DNA of 64,000 nucleotides from assembly GCA_003024785.1 (NCBI GenBank), contig PUQB01000435.1:1-64000 (forward strand), given 5' to 3'. Of the stretch, positions 11,517 to 24,120 are shown piece after piece (position 1 is the stretch's first letter; the number at the start of each line of letters is the position of its first letter). The position numbers were made by a program, and so were the translations under genes. The stretch is from Selaginella tamariscina. Lineage: Eukaryota > Streptophyta > Lycopodiopsida > Selaginellales > Selaginellaceae. Below the pieces are notes generated by a model. The model was not told the origin of the DNA, did not search any database, and saw only the letters and a list, made by a program, of their open reading frames with translations.

Positions 11517-13377
11517 TGTCATAGTTTTTACTATGACTCGACCCTTTACTTTGGACGTTGACTGTTGTTACCTACTGTACTATGTTGATGGACCCTAGAT
11601 GTAGTAGAAACAGGCCCCTTAGTGCACTTGGGTATCTGGTGATGGTCCGGCCGGGTGTCATTAGGTATTTGCAGGAAACTCTAAGCGAAGCTAGAACTTA
11701 CCTTCTAGAAACCCACCCCCAATTTTGACGTCCCGAATAGGCTGATTGGTCTTTGCAGATGAGTTTGGCGTGTTAAGTAGGGTTAGGAACACCCCTAGGG
11801 TTGACCTAACCCTAGGGTTGCCCTAACCCACGCCCTAAAACCCCCACCCCTTGGGTAGGGTTTAGGGGTAGGAGTAAGGGTGAGTTATAGGCTCATATTT
11901 AATTTATCTAAGGGGCTAAATTCAGTGCCAGCCCACTTACACATAAGGAAAAGAGGGGGGGGGCACATAAATAAGGTAGAGTATACGTAGGAGAGCTCCT
12001 GGGTTCATGAATGAGTTCGTTGCTCTTCTGCCGGTGCAAGCTTCAGCTTGTGTCGTTAAGGTACAACCCTCTGTTGTGCCGCCCTAACTTCCAGATGCCA
12101 GGGGTACGTCCCACCTTCGGGTAGCTTACCCTTAACGTTGGCGAATCCATGCCTGGGAGGTCTTGTCGGATGCACGTTCCAAGAGGCAGAGGTTGAGGCT
12201 TGTCTCCAGCCTCCTCCTCCACGTCAAGCTAGTGTAGCACTCACAGCCAAGCAAGGCACATCCGTGTCCTTGTCCAACTGTGGGCGTGGGATCTTGTTTG
12301 ACAGGTTCACGTTACCTGGTTCCTGAGGGTTCATTGAGGGATTCTAGAGTTGGCATTAGGAGCCACGTTTGTGGCACTTGGTGCAACTCTTGATCTAAGG
12401 GCTATGGCATGATAGCCCACATTGGGGAAGGCAGTGTCACATGGAGATGTGACACTGGGCTAAACGTCACATGGTGCAACGCCTAAGGCACGCCCTTGGG
12501 ATTATGTCATGGACTTGTCGCCAAGGGGTTGGATACTCTGACAAACAAACATGCTTGTGCTCGCGCTAGGTGCTAAGCCTTGGGCATTTGCCCAAGGGAA
12601 GTTAGGTCTCGTAACTAGGTGTGCTTAGGCACACTTGCTAGGGGAGTGTCCCCTTGGAATCCAGGGGTTGAACAACCTAAGCTTATTAGCAGAAGCCCTT
12701 TCGTAAGGCACTCACAAGGTCATGTACTTAGGGTTATCCAAACCTGGCCTTAGGGAGTTTGCTTTAGTAAACACTCGTGTTTGCCTTCGACGCACACTCG
12801 ACTAGCCCTAGGTCTAGGGTATGACTTGGCCACTCAAACCCTTAGGGGTTAGTCGTGGTTCAAGGTACTCTTGTCAGGGTTGTACTCCTAGATGAGGGTG
12901 ATTCCTCAAGGGGTAAGTGACGATGCCTTAGCTCTGTCTAGGGGTATGTGTGGAACACACGTCTCCTTGATGGGGGTTAGGGCATGAGCCTATCTAGGTC
13001 TTCTAGGGAAAGACCCTAAGTCAACTAGGGTTATCCCTCAAGTGTTTTGGGGGCAGACACTCTAGGGAGACTTAGGCTAAACCCTAAGTCAACTAGGGTT
13101 ATCCCTCAAGGGTTTTGGGGGTAGACACTCTAGGGAGACTTAGGCTAAACCCTAAGTCAACTAGGGTTATCCCTCAAGGGTTCTGGGGGCAGACATTCTA
13201 GGGAGACTTAGGCTAAACCCTAAGTCTCCTGTCCACTTGGGCATTAGAGTTTAACCCTAGGGGTCGTTGGGGTTGTTCTGGGAAACTTAGTGTTGCTCAC
13301 ACAGGGTGATGACGCCGAATGGCCACCTGGCAGCCACATGTTGCCATGTGTTGGCCCTTTGGGTTAAAACTCTGACA
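11517..13377 (+). repeat. 3' LTR of the LARD-like element
   Basis: About 1861 bp, the same family and orientation as 6042-7784. It is longer mainly because a segment of about 75 bp has been tandemly multiplied at 13010-13215. Confidence 0.9.
13010..13215 (+). repeat. 75-bp tandem triplication inside the 3' LTR
   Basis: Three successive copies of a unit starting CCCTAAGTCAACTAGGGTTA and ending in AGACTTAGGCTAAA. The left LTR has one copy, so the expansion arose after insertion or in the template RNA. Confidence 0.85.
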
Positions 13378-15685
13378 ATAATGTCTTTTAACAAAAATTT
13401 AAGCTAGTAAACTTATATTTTATTTGACTTATATATATGAGGTTATTTTAAAACACATTAATTTTAAAATGTAAATCTCTAAAGATGTTAATGTGAAACA
13501 AATGTTAATATATTCATTACTATGTTGTAATATTATATATTCATGTTTTAGAATTATCTTATACATTATATATATACAAAATTTATATTTATGTCAAAAG
13601 TACATAATAAATAATATATATATTGTAAAATTTGATTGGCTGACTTACTGTCTCATTCCTAAAATAAATTTAATGATCAGGCTAAAGTAACCATTATGTA
13701 TACAAACTTAAATATATATTATATTTATGCTGTATGTACGTACATATGCCCAATTCTCCGCAAGTAACTATTAAATACTAAACGTGTATTAATTGAATTA
13801 AAACTAAAAGCATTCACTGTATACTTAGTGCTTTAGTACATGAACAAGCCATTTCAAGACAATGTTCTAAAATATACAAAAATCCTTAATGCAGGGTGTT
13901 AAACGTTGCAATAATGTTTTGATTAATATGGATTAAAGTTCATTAAATGTTTTTTAACACAGCACCTTCAACACAAGTGGTAGCCGATCAAAACTTGTTT
14001 TGAAAGTGTTAAAAGAAAACTTTTTAAATCTCTTTTTCAGTTTTTTAAATAAAGGTTTAATACCGTTCGATGTACAAGGAATCAACGGTAAAGTTTAAGG
14101 ATATAATAATAAAGATATAATAAAATATTTAATGTATAAATCAATGTCAAATTCAATCGTGTAAAGCAAACTACCGTGGATAGCACTCACGATTAGAGAC
14201 ATGCCATGGAGAACCTAACAACCATTAATAAGAAAGGTTTATTCTACACACACGTATGTGTGTGTTAAAAAGTTCTAGTTAACGAATTTGCAGAAAAATT
14301 TCATTTCTATGCTTATTGAATATGCCTAAATTTCTTATTATGTGGACATCACATGCTCAAGAGTTAGAGATTTTAGTTTATTCTAAGTATATAAAATGTT
14401 AAAAGCGTTCGTTCTTAGTACTAGTACGTAGTTAAACATGTGCATGAACTATTTAAAAGCAATATGTTCATATCTTATCTAAATGTGTTAAATCTATGAT
14501 ATACAACCCCCTTTTGTATAAGTGGTAATTAACTAAAACTTAATTAATTAATAAATATTAAAAATCAGAAAAAGAAAATATATATTTAAGAAAATTTAAA
14601 TATACCAAATCATTATATAAATGACATGCATCAACCCTAAAGGTGTTTTTAATTTATATCTTATAAATACATATAAAATCATTGAAATAATTAACTTAAG
14701 AGAATTAAGAGATGAATAGTTAAATGAAAACATTTTAAAATTTGATACTTTTAATATATGTTTAACACATTTTTAACATATGATCATTGTTATTTGAACA
14801 AAGCACAATACAAGAAATTTAAAAAAAACGTGTTCAATATTAGGTTTACAAAAATAGAATTTTTAACACCGTATGTTAATCTCTTAAGCACGTTACGTGT
14901 TGTATATTATATGTGTATGTATATACATGAATTAAATCAGTTCCAACATGTATGTTGTTGCACAAAAGAATGAATTAACATTCTGGATTGAAATAAAGAA
15001 CTTGGAATAATAAGAAGAAGAATTAGAGAAACTTATATGTCTAAAATTTACTAAAGGCCTTAGTCACCTATTACAAAAATAATAAACAGTACAATATTAA
15101 ATATAAATTTAGTTTATTAACTTATATGTGCATTGTTACTGCGAACTTAGTTTTATAAGTTCTACACATATTGTGTATATAAGGGTCCTACGATGGAGAA
15201 GAACCCGTGACATTTGGAGAACCCCCATCCTGATAACTAGTCTCACGACATGATCTCGTCTCCATGAGAAATGATCACATACACACACATGGTTGGGTAG
15301 TCTTTGGATGAAGAGTCCACATATAAGATATGTTTGATGGTTTAAAATTCTAGGGAAAGAATATATTCTACTCTATAAAATATATTCTTAACCTAGCTTC
15401 TTTTTTTTTTCTTCTCGAGTTAATACGAGAAGCATGCTTTCATGTTTAATAATCTAATAACTTTATTTGAAAAAATGTTCTAAGACATAGGACTGCTTAA
15501 ACTACAAAAGATAGTAAATATTGAGCTATTTATACTTTAAAGCTTGGGTAATTAATAAAACAAATTATATAAGACCAATCATATTGTGTACAAATGTGTC
15601 CTCTATATAATTAAATATAAGTGTAACACACATAGACTATATATGTGACAACAGTTAGAAATAATGTTCTAAGTTCTGAAAATTA
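13378..15685. other. AT-rich spacer
   Basis: Very AT-rich with no coding frame resembling a known protein and no clear repeat ends. I see no supportable gene. Confidence 0.6.
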
Positions 15686-15689
15686 TTCA

Positions 15690-16095
15690 GTCAGGGAGGT
15701 TAGATATCCTAATTGGATGTGCAATTAACACACTTGGCTAAGGAGGGGGTCTTCTCCTTAGGGTCTAATAGTTAACAAAGCCCATTCATGAACCACTTGT
15801 AAGGTCATGTACTTAAGGTTATCCAAACCTAATTTTGGTGAGTTTACTTAGAAGAACACTCATATTTGCCTATGCACACACTCGTGTCCTCACTGAGTAT
15901 TAACCCTAGGTCTTGGTATTACCTAGTCACTCAAACCCTTACTTGTTAATCGTGGATCATAATACATGTTGCTGTCCAAAAGGGGTTGTACTCCCGAATG
16001 GAGGTGATTTCTTAAGGAATAAGGGCTTATCAACATATTATAGTAGGTAACAACAGTCAACGTCCAAAGTAAAAGGGGAGTCATATTAGAAACTA
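15690..16095 (+). mobile_element. Rearranged LTR fragment of the LARD family
   Basis: 15690-16020 matches the interior of the LARD LTR (compare 7130-7460) in plus orientation. 16021-16095 matches the first 75 bp of the same LTR in minus orientation (compare 6042-6115), ending AACTATAACA. The two pieces abut head-on, so this is an inverted junction, not a plain truncation. Confidence 0.75.
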
Positions 16096-19000
16096 TAACA
16101 AGGGTACTCCTCCTGCTCATGTTGTAAACCCTTGTGTCCAGTCGGATTTCTTTCACGGAAATCCTAAAGATGATGTGTACCATTGGTTTGACCACTTCAC
16201 TGTGGTTGCCACAATATCATTTGTGAAATGGTGCTCAATGTTTGCGTGAGTTTCCTACTTGTCTTCAAGGGATGGCGTTGCAGTGGTACAATGGTTTGGA
16301 CGTTGCAACTCATGGAGATTGGAGTATTCTTCCAGAGATCTTCAAATGTGCATTTGAACATGCGGACGACTGTGACAATGCTTTTCAATAGTTGCATCGT
16401 ATTCATCAGGAGCCATTTGAATCGGTGATGCAATTTGGTGTTCACTTTTGAAGCCTTTTGCTGCGTGCAGAACCTAACATGTCAGAACACATCTAGGTAT
16501 GTTGTGGCCAGCACTTCGTCAAGACCTTGTGGGGCTTGTGCACGCACTAGCTCCAGTGACTCTTGACGATGCTTTGAGGCTAGCACAATAATATGAGTCG
16601 TCACCTCTCCCACTTGCGCCTTCACGTGCTCTCATTCCACTTCATGTTGGGGATGGACCTGCTCCGATGGAGGTTGAGACTGTTGCCATTTTGTACCAGC
16701 ACAAGGTTGGGCCCGTGGACGTGCAGTTCATTGTTGGGCATGTGATGAGGTTAGACACACGTATCGGCACTATCAACAATTTTCCCAATTGGTGCCCCAT
16801 TTCCAGGGTGGAGGCCATGGCGTCAACAACGTCTGGTTGGTGCTACTGCAGTGAAAGGTTGTGATGTGGTGGTCTTCCAGGAAACGATGAATCACACGAG
16901 TAGAGGAGGGTCCTCGTGCAAATAAATTAATGACCTCCGTCTTTCTTTCAAGAGTATCATCAAGGGTTCACTCGGCACCAAATCATCTGGTTTTCACTTT
17001 TCAAGTTCGATTTAATCAACACGCACTCCTATTTTCCTTTCAGTGTGGTGGATACAAGTTCGAGTTCGTCCTTTATTTCTTAATCTATTGCTACACATTG
17101 CAGCCTTCATTTGCGTTGTGTGGTAGAACCTACGGCAATGGACACACTCATGCTTATTTGCGAGATGAAGTTGACATTGTTGTTTGTGTGGATGATCGTG
17201 AACTTGAGCTTCAATCTTTGTAGGTGATGCTGAGTCAAGCTTTTCACCTTAACCTTGGTATGGATTGGTTGACTTGCAATCATGCCAAGTGTGACTTTGA
17301 AAAGTCTCCCCCTTGTTTGACTCTCCCTCGTCTTTCTTCTATTCCTCTTACTTCTATTCCACTTCGTCCATCTGTTTCCACCTCTGCTTCCATCACTTTT
17401 TTCTCGCCCCTACTTCTAACCATTTTCCCTTCATGTTCTTTCTTCCTTCTTTGGACCCATCAGATGATTGTCGTGCTGCAGTTGTTGATCAACTCAAGAA
17501 GGAGTATGCTGATCTTTTCAACTTCGACTTGTCATCTAGGGCCAAGATTGCGATACGCCACCCTATTCAATTGGAGATGCTAGGCCAATCAAGGTACCTA
17601 TTTGGCGTTAATCACCAAAGAAGCTCAAAATCTTACGAGCGAATGTCAAAAAAGATGTTGGAGAAGAGTGTTATCTGGAAATCTCGAGTCCTTGGGCGTG
17701 CGAATCTTATCTTGTGATGAAGCCTGATGGGAGTGTTCGATTCTGCATTGACTATCGCCCATTAAATAATGTAATCTCAAATGTGTACCCACTTCCTCAT
17801 ACTGCAGACCTTTTGGATTGACTAGGTGGAGTCGTTGGTTCACCAAGTTAGATCTCACCTCTAGATATTGGCAAGTTCCAATGGCTAACATTGACATTCC
17901 CAAGACTGCTTTTCGGACACCATTTGGCATGTACGAGTTCTTGGTGATGCTTTCGGTTTGAGCAATGCTCCAGCAGCTTTCCAAGGTATGATGAACGAGG
18001 TTCTTTGTGACATGCGGAGGTGACTGCTGATTTCATCAATGATGTTTTGATCCATTCGGATGGAACATGAGAGGAGCATGTCGGTGATGTACGTAAAGGT
18101 TGAAGCCATCTAAGTGTGTGTTTAGATCAAAGGACACACTTATCTGGGTTATCACATTTCACGTGAAGGTTTGCAAGTCGATCCTGACAAACTATTTATA
18201 GTTTTGAAGTTCCCTACGCCAAAGTGTGTGAATGATGTGCAACGCTTTCTTGACAAGGTACAATATCTAGGTCATTTTGTGGATCATCTTTCAGATCGTA
18301 CTACACTGTTGCGGGCGTTGTTGAAGTCGTTAATAACTTCTTTTGTTTGATCTAAGGATTGCAAGCAGGCATTTGTAAATCTCAAAGAGTTGTTGACGAC
18401 TCCTCCAGTTTTGGCGTACCCAGATTACACATGTCCTTTCATCTTGTGTGTAGATGCTTCTGACATCGGCTCGGGGGCGTATTGATGCAGGAGAGTACGA
18501 GTGTTTTGGCCAACGGCATCCCATTGCGTACATCAGCGTACATTGCAGCAGCAATGGTGAATTACTCCATGATAGAAAAGGAGTGTTTAGCATCAGTTTG
18601 GGGTTTTGAGAAGCTCCATACCTACTTGCATGGTTTGCGGATGTTGTTGGAAGGTGATATGCGCAGTCACTTCATTGTGAAGCAGAAGAATTTGATTAGT
18701 CGTACTGCTCGGTGGGCCTTTAAACTTCAAATTTACGACTTTGAAGTTGTTTATCGCCCAGGAAATTGCATGGCTAATGCTGATTCTTTCTCAAGCTCCT
18801 CTTCCACCTTCTTCTCTTTTGTTGCCCAGAGGAACCAGTTGTTCTAGCTTCAGTAGAATTTTTTGGACGAAGATTCCGTACCATCAGTAGTCACTATGCT
18901 TGATGTTCAGTGTTCGCAGAATGCAAAGTTAGATTTGCGTCTTTGGATGAGGTTCGGGAAGCTCAAAAGGTTGAGCCGTGGATTCAAAGGCTTCATGATA

Positions 19001-20277
19001 GGTTTGAGAATCCTGCATCACTTGCTGATGACTTGCCTTTTAGGCATTTACATTTGCAGTATCGCCTTCAGGATGACCTTCTTTATTTTGTGGGGACTGA
19101 TCCAGATGATCCTTTGCAGTTGGTGGTGCCTTCAGTCTTCATTCCACGCTTCCTCCATGCTTACCATGACTCTCTTATTATTGGTGGGCACATGGGACAT
19201 CGTTGTGTGATGGAGAAGTTGCGTAGATCTTTTTATTGGTCGGAGTTGCAAGGAGATGTAATTCGGTATGTGCATAGCTGTGTGTAGTGCCAAGCTCACA
19301 ATACTCCCCATGTGCTTTAGAAGGACGGTTGGAGTCAATTGTAATTTCTTGTCCGTTTAAGTTGGTGGCATTTGATTTGATGGGACCTTTTCCGCAGTCA
19401 ACTGCTAGCAACAAGTACGTTATTATTGCTTCTAATTACTTAACTCGTTGGGTAGAAGTTGGTGCTCTTGCTAGTGCGACTACTTCTGTTGTTGTCAATT
19501 TCTCCTTACGGAGCGAAGTCTCTCGGATAATGGTCCTGCATTTATGGCTGAGGCATTTCATGTTTTGATGTCTTGACTAGGGATACGCCACACTTTCACA
19601 AGTGCTTATCATCCTCAGACAGATGGTTTAATAGAACGGCTCGTCAGAACCTTCAAGGGGATGATCGCGAAGTATGTGAACTTTCATTAGGATTGGGATG
19701 GTTATTTACCGTCTCTCTGATATGCTTATGTCACTGGAGTACAAAGTTCCATCGGTACTTCCCCATATAAGCTCTTGTCATGACCTGGTGTTGCCAATAG
19801 AGTTGGGTTTGCCTTTCGATTACCATGAGCTGCTGATGTTAGGTCGTGAGATCGGTATCTAACGAGCATTCTTCCATTGGTTCATGTGGAGTCAGTGGGC
19901 CCGTACAAGTAGGACAACAACAACGCACAACTCGCACCATCGTCCTCTTGCGGAGTACAAGGTTGATGAGCTGGTGTTGGTTCGTTTTTCCAAACTTACG
20001 GTATGTGATTTAGCTAAGAGTCTCCTTCCTCAGTGGAAAGGACTGTATCAAGTGTTACGGCAAGTAGGGCCGCAAGTTTATGAAGTTTGACACAACATTC
20101 AACTCGATCCTCTGGAGATTGTTCATGTGCAACAGTTGAAGCATTTTGTGCAACAGGAACAATTTACAATTTGCTACCTACAAATCCACCAGTGCCTCCT
20201 CCTGATGTTCCTCCAGATCCAGGCCCATCTACAAAAGAACCCTAACCAACTTACATCCTTCCGAGAGGAGGGGATGA
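16096..20277 (+). pseudogene. Decayed Ty3/gypsy retrotransposon polyprotein
   Basis: A run of recognisable gag-pol pieces in order on the plus strand, broken by many frameshifts and stops. The gag-like part is FHGNPKDDVYHWFDHFTVVA (16.14-16.2 kb). Reverse transcriptase shows [19 protein letters not shown] (17.72-17.81 kb) and later FINDVLIHSDG. RNase H contains LCVDASDIGSGAY and the end motif YRPGNCMANADS (18.4-18.8 kb). The integrase has an HHCC-type region with HDSLIIGGHMGHRCVMEKL (19.16-19.25 kb) and core AFDLMGPFPQS with the first catalytic Asp (19.37 kb). Order RT-RNaseH-INT identifies Ty3/gypsy. No intact frame exceeds about 130 residues, so it is inactive as sequenced. Confidence 0.85.
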
Positions 20278-20425
20278 TGTAAGATCCACGTGTACAGTTG
20301 TATTTGCACATACTATTATTAGTGTAGTGGATTTTGATAACCGTCGGTCTGGACCACTCGCTCTTATATAAGTTAGGGTTTCTGAATTAATGGATATACA
20401 CATTTTTATATTCAGAGCTCTCACA
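20278..20425 (+). repeat. Candidate short 3' LTR of the gypsy element
   Basis: After a purine tract (GAGAGGAGGGGATGA) the sequence TGTAAGATCCACG begins and runs about 148 bp to CTCTCACA, giving TG...CA ends, with TATATAAG inside as a promoter. No matching 5' LTR was found left of the gag region, so this is provisional. Confidence 0.45.
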
Positions 20426-20547
20426 ATCTTATAAATTAATTTTATAAAAATATTTAATAATCGTGTGGTATAATTTAACTGGTCGGTTTGGATATTCTCT
20501 TAAAGCGGAATGTTTTTTATTTTTTACCCTTAAAACTTACACATCCC

Positions 20548-20735
20548 TACTTGCCTGGTAGACATTGCACATCCTACTTGCCTGGTAGACATTGCACATC
20601 CCTACTTGCCTGCCAGTCCAATGTCTACCATAGATTTGATGCCATATTGGAAGATGGATCTGGACAGACCAGGGATTGAACCCAAGACCTCCTACAAGCT
20701 ACCTGCCAGGTTGTGTGCTTAGTTCCAACAAAGAT
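20548..20735 (-). mobile_element. tRNA-derived SINE fragment
   Basis: Read on the minus strand, the segment has CTTGTAGGAGGTC followed by TTGGGTTCAATCCCTGG. This matches a tRNA B box (GGTTCAATCC) and its neighbourhood, with a degenerate A-box-like TGGCAGGTAG upstream. The tail contains repeats of a 28-bp word (CTACTTGCCTGGTAGACATT on the plus strand). It is SINE-like rather than a working tRNA, since no cloverleaf can be completed. Confidence 0.45.
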
Positions 20736-20736
20736 G

Positions 20737-20745
20737 ATATATTGA
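20737..20745. repeat. Left target-site duplication of the MULE
   Basis: ATATATTGA, identical to 29077-29085. Confidence 0.8.
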
Positions 20746-20930
20746 GGGCTCGGCGAAAAGGAGGCTCCGGCTCAGGAGGCTTCATATTATTCTAGTATAT
20801 TCGCGGATATTCTAGGGTTATTCTAGCATATTCTAGCATATTCTCAAGAATATTCTAGAATATATAAGTTTTTTTAATATGCCGACTGGTTTAATATACG
20901 CCGACTGGCTTAATATATGCCCACTGGCTT
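20746..20930. repeat. Left terminal and subterminal repeats of the MULE
   Basis: The inverted terminus (20746-20785) is followed by repeated TATTCTAG/AGAATATTCT words (20790-20875). Then come three 20-bp-spaced copies of GCCGACTGGYTTAATATA (20881, 20900, 20919, the last with one change). The latter share GCCGACTG with the central array. Confidence 0.75.
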
Positions 20931-20959
20931 AATAAACATTATCCTAAACCCTAAACCAT

Positions 20960-23900
20960 TTATCCTTGTAGCACCGGTGGGTCATGAACTCTGTTGCAAT
21001 TCACCAGCAAACGGTGGACCTCCATGTCACTGAGCGATCGCCTTTGTAGAAAATATGTGACTTCCGGGTTCAAGCCAAGCACACGGCTATAGACGAAGTA
21101 CATGTGTACACATGGGCTCCAACTTTTGCTCTTCTGAAATGTAGAACAACTGCATGAAGGATAAGTATTAATAGTCACCTTTGCAGAGTCATTTCCTGCC
21201 GACACAACGAAAGCCTCCTTCCGTCCTCTAGCTGTCACTTCAACATTTCGCACACAACCTAAAAACGTCTTGGCCTTGCGGAAATTCTTCTCTTGTTCCT
21301 TAGACATTTTTGTTGGAGTCCGAACCATACGTCCTTCGAAAGGTGGAATTGTTGTAGATCCAGCTCCACGTGGTGGCGATGGTGTTTTGTCCTTCTGACC
21401 CTCATCTACTCTTCCTGCCATCCCCTGTAAACCTTCCAGAACAAAGCCTGCATCCTGTAGTTCTCTGACCTCCTCACTTGTCAGCTTCGTTTCCTTGAGC
21501 ACAGGCCAAACCGTTGGTGGTGTTGGAATACGTGACCGAAGAATTTTGCCGTTTGGCCGCGTGAAACACCCTGAATCTTTTGGGCAGAACCACATCATCT
21601 GTTGTACATACTCCTCATTCCCCAAGGCATCAATGTACATTCGTTTTCCATAGAATCCTGGTGCTGGCACTCTGCTTGGATAACCGATTGGTTTTCCACA
21701 CAGAGCAGTTCCTTCCTGATTCATCCCCAAACACTTAACCTTACTGGATGCTCCGATTCGTCTGATGGCCCACTCTGTTTGAGCAATCTCTCTCTCCGAA
21801 ACCTCTTCGAACCTTAACCTCTTTCTCCTGTTGTTTTGGACCACCCGCTCTGTGTACTCTACATCATGTCTGTGTGAACGTCGAGCATCAGACTGTTCTG
21901 TTCCTGTGACTGTTCTCCTAACAGTTTGCACTCGAACGTTAGTGGTACACGTGAACTCCGGGCTGGTCAAGTGTTCCTCGCCTTCCACCAGATTAATAAT
22001 TGTTGATGGAGATACACTTTTCCCCTCAGAGAGTTTGCGTTGCACTCGTTTCAACAGAGTTTCCTTCGAAGGCCCTGACCCTGTATACCTCCCTTCTATT
22101 GCCGCTTTCACCTTCGCACTCTGCATAACTGCATCGGTGAGGTCTAACATTGTCGCCTCCAGCAGTGGTACTCTTTTGGCCAATCTTGCTCTTCTTGCTC
22201 TCGTGAATCACTTCAGCATTGTTTGTAGTTGGAACGCTCGCGAGTCCTTCTTCTGTCATGTCTCCCAGTTCCGCCATGGAGATGTGGTCCTCATGCCTGA
22301 TCCACCAAGACAGCCATGTCTTCAAAGCTCGAATGTTTGACGCTCGTCCTTCCCAAAAGACTCGAGAATTGCCAGTTGTTCTTTCTTAGATTGTTCATTC
22401 AGTGCTGCAGGCCAGGCACGAGCAAGCTTCATGTGTTCTTCGCGATGTTCTTCTGCGATCCATTTCTTTGTCACCTGACGCACGGATTGCATAAAGTGAA
22501 ACAGACAGCTTCTTTCCCTCCCTTTCATCTTTGCTCCGTTGTTGAATACTTGGCGCAAGGCTATCCATATCGCTCCAGCCTCATCCGACATGAAACCAGC
22601 AAAGTTGACATTCTCCAAACCCTGCTTCTTACAAACCTCTAGCATTGTGTTCAAGAACTTCAGCACTGCAACATTATCTTCGCGGCACATATCTGCGTAA
22701 GCTATAGTCACCATGGATCTGACACTGCAAGAGAGCGTTAGATAACGAAGATTAGAAAGTGTTATGAAGAGTTTTACAACTTACAATGGGTCATAAAGGT
22801 GTATTCCAATTGTCGCCCAGTCTGGTATGCGGTGCGTGTGGTCCAGAACAACCCATTGATCATGAAGGTCTCCTCCACTTTGACACCTTCTGATGTACTC
22901 AACTCCTGAACCCGGTCCCTCAACTGTCATTTTGAAGATCAGAGGCTGCTCCTCAGCACCATGCAGTTCCATCCCTGGAACATGTATGACGTGAATGAAA
23001 GGTATTGGCAGCTTTGTCTTCAGCTCCAGAAGACCCTCGTAACCCTCTCTAAAGTGTGTCTCCTTCTGTCTTGATTGTGTAATCCAGTCCCGAGTCCTAA
23101 AGAAAAGGTCACGTCAGTGTGTAGAGATCTAAAAAAAATACCTTCGATGGTTTGTTAGAGGTTCAAGTTTTGAGAGTAAACCAGTGTACGAGACTTCTCC
23201 TTCTTCCTTGAAAAGTTCTTCAAAGATGAGCTCACGCGCGGCTTGAAACTCAATCACTCGTTGATTGGTTCGCGGACTGCTCTTTACCACGTTGCTGACA
23301 CTAGATCTGGCTCGCTGAACGTTTGAAGCTGACACTGAGGGGCTGACTGGATGCTGATGAACACCTCTGTGAATGAACAACCTTGTAAAAGAAATGTCGT
23401 CTGGCAGAATGTAGTACACATAAGCCGGACAAGTGTGCACCAGCAATGGCTCCTCTCCACAATGCTTACATTTTATGCCTATTACTTTGCCTGTCTCAGT
23501 TGTCTTTGCCTTCTCCACAGCACCCTTGAAGTGACATTCATTTGCTTTCTTCTCAAAAGCCAAGTAGGGGCAGTAGGATTGATGCATTGGAGATGTCCGA
23601 CACATGAACTTCGACTGACTCGCGCCGGAACATGCCAGTGTGTTGTGCTCGGGTGTGTCCAATGGTAGCAGCCATCCTTGCGATTCATCCCCGAGTACTT
23701 CTCTGTGCTTTCTGTCTTAGGGGGAAGTTCGAAAATGACATTTCCATTGTATATCTGCGGTAGTTCAGAGACTCGTTTAACTTCAGACGAACCAATGAGA
23801 TCCTTCCCTATCCTACATTTGTCTGCTCTTAGAAGACACACCAGCATGGATTCCTCACGCTCCTCTGTCCGCAACCTGAACAACGGGCCCTTTGCCGGGC

Positions 23901-24120
23901 ACAATGTGTAAAAGACAAACTGGTTTGATGCATTGCCTTCTGGTAACAACTCCACATCTTCTCCAGAACTCGCAGAAACTGACATCAATTGAACCACATG
24001 TATACTGAACCAACAAGGAATGTTGAAAGCAATGTGAAGATCATGTTCAAACACAAAAGCATTTCCATCTTCATCGACTGGGAAATCTTTGTCAATGCCT
24101 TCATAGGTAACTCTGGCCAT
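20960..24120 (-). CDS. MULE transposase with SWIM zinc finger
   Basis: DNA transposase expected to cut and paste the element. ATG at 24120. An N-terminal Cys/His region (CKHCGEEPLLVHTC...HRGVHQHPV, about 23.35-23.48 kb) resembles a WRKY/FLYWCH-type finger. The catalytic core has a first Asp in WVVLDHTHRIPDW (codon 22841-22843), a YADMCREDN strand and the D-x(n)-C-x-x-H signature, GFMSDEAGAIW (Asp codon 22583-22585) then RSCLFHF, which is typical of MULEs. A Cys cluster (CLGMNQEGTALCGKPIG ... WFCPKDSGCF) and a C-terminal SWIM finger (YPSCSCSTFQ...SPCVHMYF, about 21.10-21.16 kb) follow. Introns of 54 bp (ends near 23088-23141) and about 60 bp (about 22725-22784) have proper GT-AG. Frames shift near 23680, 22320 and 22170, so it is either dead or mis-sequenced. 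Confidence 0.8.

Larger units (their letters stand above)
6042..13377 (+). mobile_element. Non-coding LTR retrotransposon (LARD-like), complete
   Basis: Two long near-identical direct repeats, both starting TGTCATAG and ending CTCTGACA, flank 3.7 kb without any gag or pol reading frame. A TGG-starting primer-binding candidate follows the left LTR and a purine tract precedes the right LTR, so the orientation is plus. Large LTRs with a conserved but non-coding core define LARD elements, which must borrow proteins from an autonomous relative. Flanking 5-mers (cattg / ataat) do not match, so the target duplication is lost or the ends have recombined. Confidence 0.85.

Noticed and set aside
12138-12326. 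Small open frame in the 3' LTR
   Set aside because: The matching stretch in the left LTR has indels that destroy it, so it is not selected.
17313-17717. Separate plus-strand gene in a 134-residue frame
   Set aside because: It is part of the decayed gypsy polyprotein between protease and reverse transcriptase, out of frame in places.
20941-20960. Telomere-like CCTAAACCCTAAACC
   Set aside because: Only two units, near the transposase 3' end; common by chance in plant DNA and not a telomere.
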